In this document: in pieces, positions 63,173 through 64,000 of the stretch
Position numbering within the stretch: position 1 is the stretch's first letter
Layout: each line of letters begins with the position of its first letter
Assembly: GCF_024662235.1 (NCBI RefSeq)
Contig: NZ_CP096276.1
Coordinates: 620,001 to 684,000, forward strand
Direction of reading: 5' to 3'
DNA: 64,000 bases
Source: Pimelobacter simplex
GTDB lineage: Bacteria > Actinomycetota > Actinomycetes > Propionibacteriales > Nocardioidaceae
Position numbers and translations under genes: made by a program
Notes under the pieces: model-generated
Seen by the model: only the letters and a program-made list of their open reading frames with translations
The model's database searches: none
Told to the model about the DNA's origin: nothing

Positions 63173-63862
63173 ATGCACGTCCCCGACGGCTTCCTCGACG
63201 CCCCGACGTCGATCGCGACCGGCGTCGTCGCGGCCGCGGGCGTGGGCCTGGCGCTCCGCAAGGCGCGCACCGAGCTGGACGACCGGACCGCTCCGATGGC
63301 CGGCCTGGTCGCGGCCTTCGTCTTCGCCGGCCAGATGATCAACTTCCCGGTCGGCGCCGGTACCAGCGGCCACCTGCTCGGCGGCGCGCTCGCCGCCGTC
63401 CTGGTCGGTCCGTGGACCGCGATGCTCTGCATCAGCGTGGTGCTGCTGGTCCAAGGTCTCTTCATGGCCGACGGCGGGCTGACCGCGCTCGGCACCAACA
63501 TCACGCTGATGGCGATCGTCGGGGTCGTCGTCGGCTACGGCGTCTTCCGGCTCGTGCTCGGCGTGCTGCCCCGCAAGGTCGGCTCGGTGCCCGTGGCCGC
63601 CGCGGCCGGCGCGCTGGTCTCGGTCCCCGCGGCCGCGACCGTCTTCAGCCTGCTCTTCGCGATCGGCGGCACCGCCGACATCGCCACCGGCAAGGTGCTC
63701 GCCGCGATGGTGGGCTGGCACGTCGTCATCGGCATCGGCGAGGCCCTCATCACCGGCCTCGTGGTCAGCGCCGTGGTCACCTCCCGCCCCGACCTCGTGC
63801 GCGGCGCGCGCGGGATCGCCGGGCGACGAAGCCGCCTCCGGACCGAGGAGGTGGGCGCGTGA
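63173..63862 (+). CDS. cbiM: CbiM/NikM-type energy-coupling factor transport protein
   Basis: 229 residues, membrane protein of six to seven segments. N-terminal MHVPDGFL with the metal-binding His-2 and Asp-5 is diagnostic for CbiM/NikM, and GAGTSGHLLGGALAAVLVGP is the conserved central motif. It imports Co2+ or Ni2+ with PDGLE, CbiQ and CbiO partners. ATG at 63173 follows AGGAG. The Nur-type box upstream favours nickel. It overlaps the PDGLE gene (GTGA). Confidence 0.92.
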   Translation: MHVPDGFLDAPTSIATGVVAAAGVGLALRKARTELDDRTAPMAGLVAAFVFAGQMINFPVGAGTSGHLLGGALAAVLVGPWTAMLCISVVLLVQGLFMADGGLTALGTNITLMAIVGVVVGYGVFRLVLGVLPRKVGSVPVAAAAGALVSVPAAATVFSLLFAIGGTADIATGKVLAAMVGWHVVIGIGEALITGLVVSAVVTSRPDLVRGARGIAGRRSRLRTEEVGA

Positions 63863-64000
63863 AGAACCGCCGCTTCCTCCTCGCGGGCCTGCTCGTGGCC
63901 CTGCTTGTCGCGGGCATCGGCAGCTACTACGCCAGCAGCCACCCCGACGGCCTCGAGTACGTCGCCGGCAAGACCGGCTTCAGCGACTCCGCCGACGACC
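63859..64000 (+). CDS. PDGLE (CbiN/NikN-like) protein, partial
   Basis: GTG at 63859 opens 47 codons before the window ends. One membrane segment (about 5-25) is followed by SHPDGLEYVAGKTGF, the PDGLE signature of the small CbiN/NikN-type subunit. The rest of the gene is outside the window. Coupled to cbiM by a 4-nt overlap, it is the second subunit of the ECF nickel/cobalt transporter. Confidence 0.9.
   Translation, partial: MKNRRFLLAGLLVALLVAGIGSYYASSHPDGLEYVAGKTGFSDSADD

Overview
The window is a 64 kb piece of a high-GC actinobacterial chromosome. The closest fit is the Nocardioidaceae (Nocardioides-like). Reasons: very strong G/C bias at third codon positions, many GTG starts, ATGA/GTGA gene overlaps, a tmRNA whose tag reads ANAKRSSFALAA, actinobacteria-restricted families (DUF3039, DUF2017/AosR, DUF3152), and a gene order shared with Mycobacterium tuberculosis clpS-aosR-mec-cysO-cysM-murI-Rv1339-rph-rdgB. 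No phage, integrase, transposase, CRISPR array or rRNA is visible. The only mobile-like object is a 165-bp palindromic MITE-like element at 27606-27770.

Layout. 1-5.1 kb: division and ribosome rescue (ftsE, ftsX, a LytM peptidase, smpB, an amidohydrolase, ssrA with a strong terminator). 5.2-11.9 kb: mostly minus-strand accessory metabolism (lipoprotein, GNAT, alpha/beta hydrolase plus SDR, LuxR regulator, amidase, TesB-like thioesterase), then a secreted glycerophosphodiesterase. 12.2-16.4 kb: a HIT protein overlapping a DUF429-RelA/SpoT synthetase-domain fusion, then fabG and a DUF3048 lipoprotein. 16.4-27.0 kb: regulators next to their likely targets, several with readable operators (two TetR genes, HxlR, MarR, ECF sigma, two MFS exporters), plus YqgE, DUF3039 and a DEAD/DEAH-type helicase. 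27.1-51.6 kb: the M. tuberculosis-like backbone interrupted by a tricarboxylate transporter with its CitA/CitB-type two-component system, a desaturase, an IdeR/DtxR-box iron-siderophore uptake operon, a DUF3152 metalloprotease, a phosphodiesterase, and a NarL-type two-component system divergent from an ABC exporter. 51.6-56.2 kb: a compositionally softer island next to tRNA-Leu holding an apparently undescribed periplasmic redox or cofactor-type locus with MauD-like and MauE-like maturation proteins, a Tat-exported Cys/Trp-rich protein and a propeller-like lipoprotein. 56.2-64 kb: M20 amidohydrolase, large LuxR regulator, Vps62-like membrane protein, DUF-type membrane protein, peroxiredoxin, and the start of a Nur-box-preceded CbiM/PDGLE nickel/cobalt transporter.

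Many genes have a TAnnnT -10 hexamer only 6-7 nt before the start codon and no ribosome binding site. This points to widespread leaderless transcription and was used to choose several starts. The most interesting objects are the Mau-like locus (51649-56041), the DUF429-alarmone-synthetase fusion (12646-14415), whose conserved catalytic Glu position reads Ala, and the palindromic element at 27606-27770.
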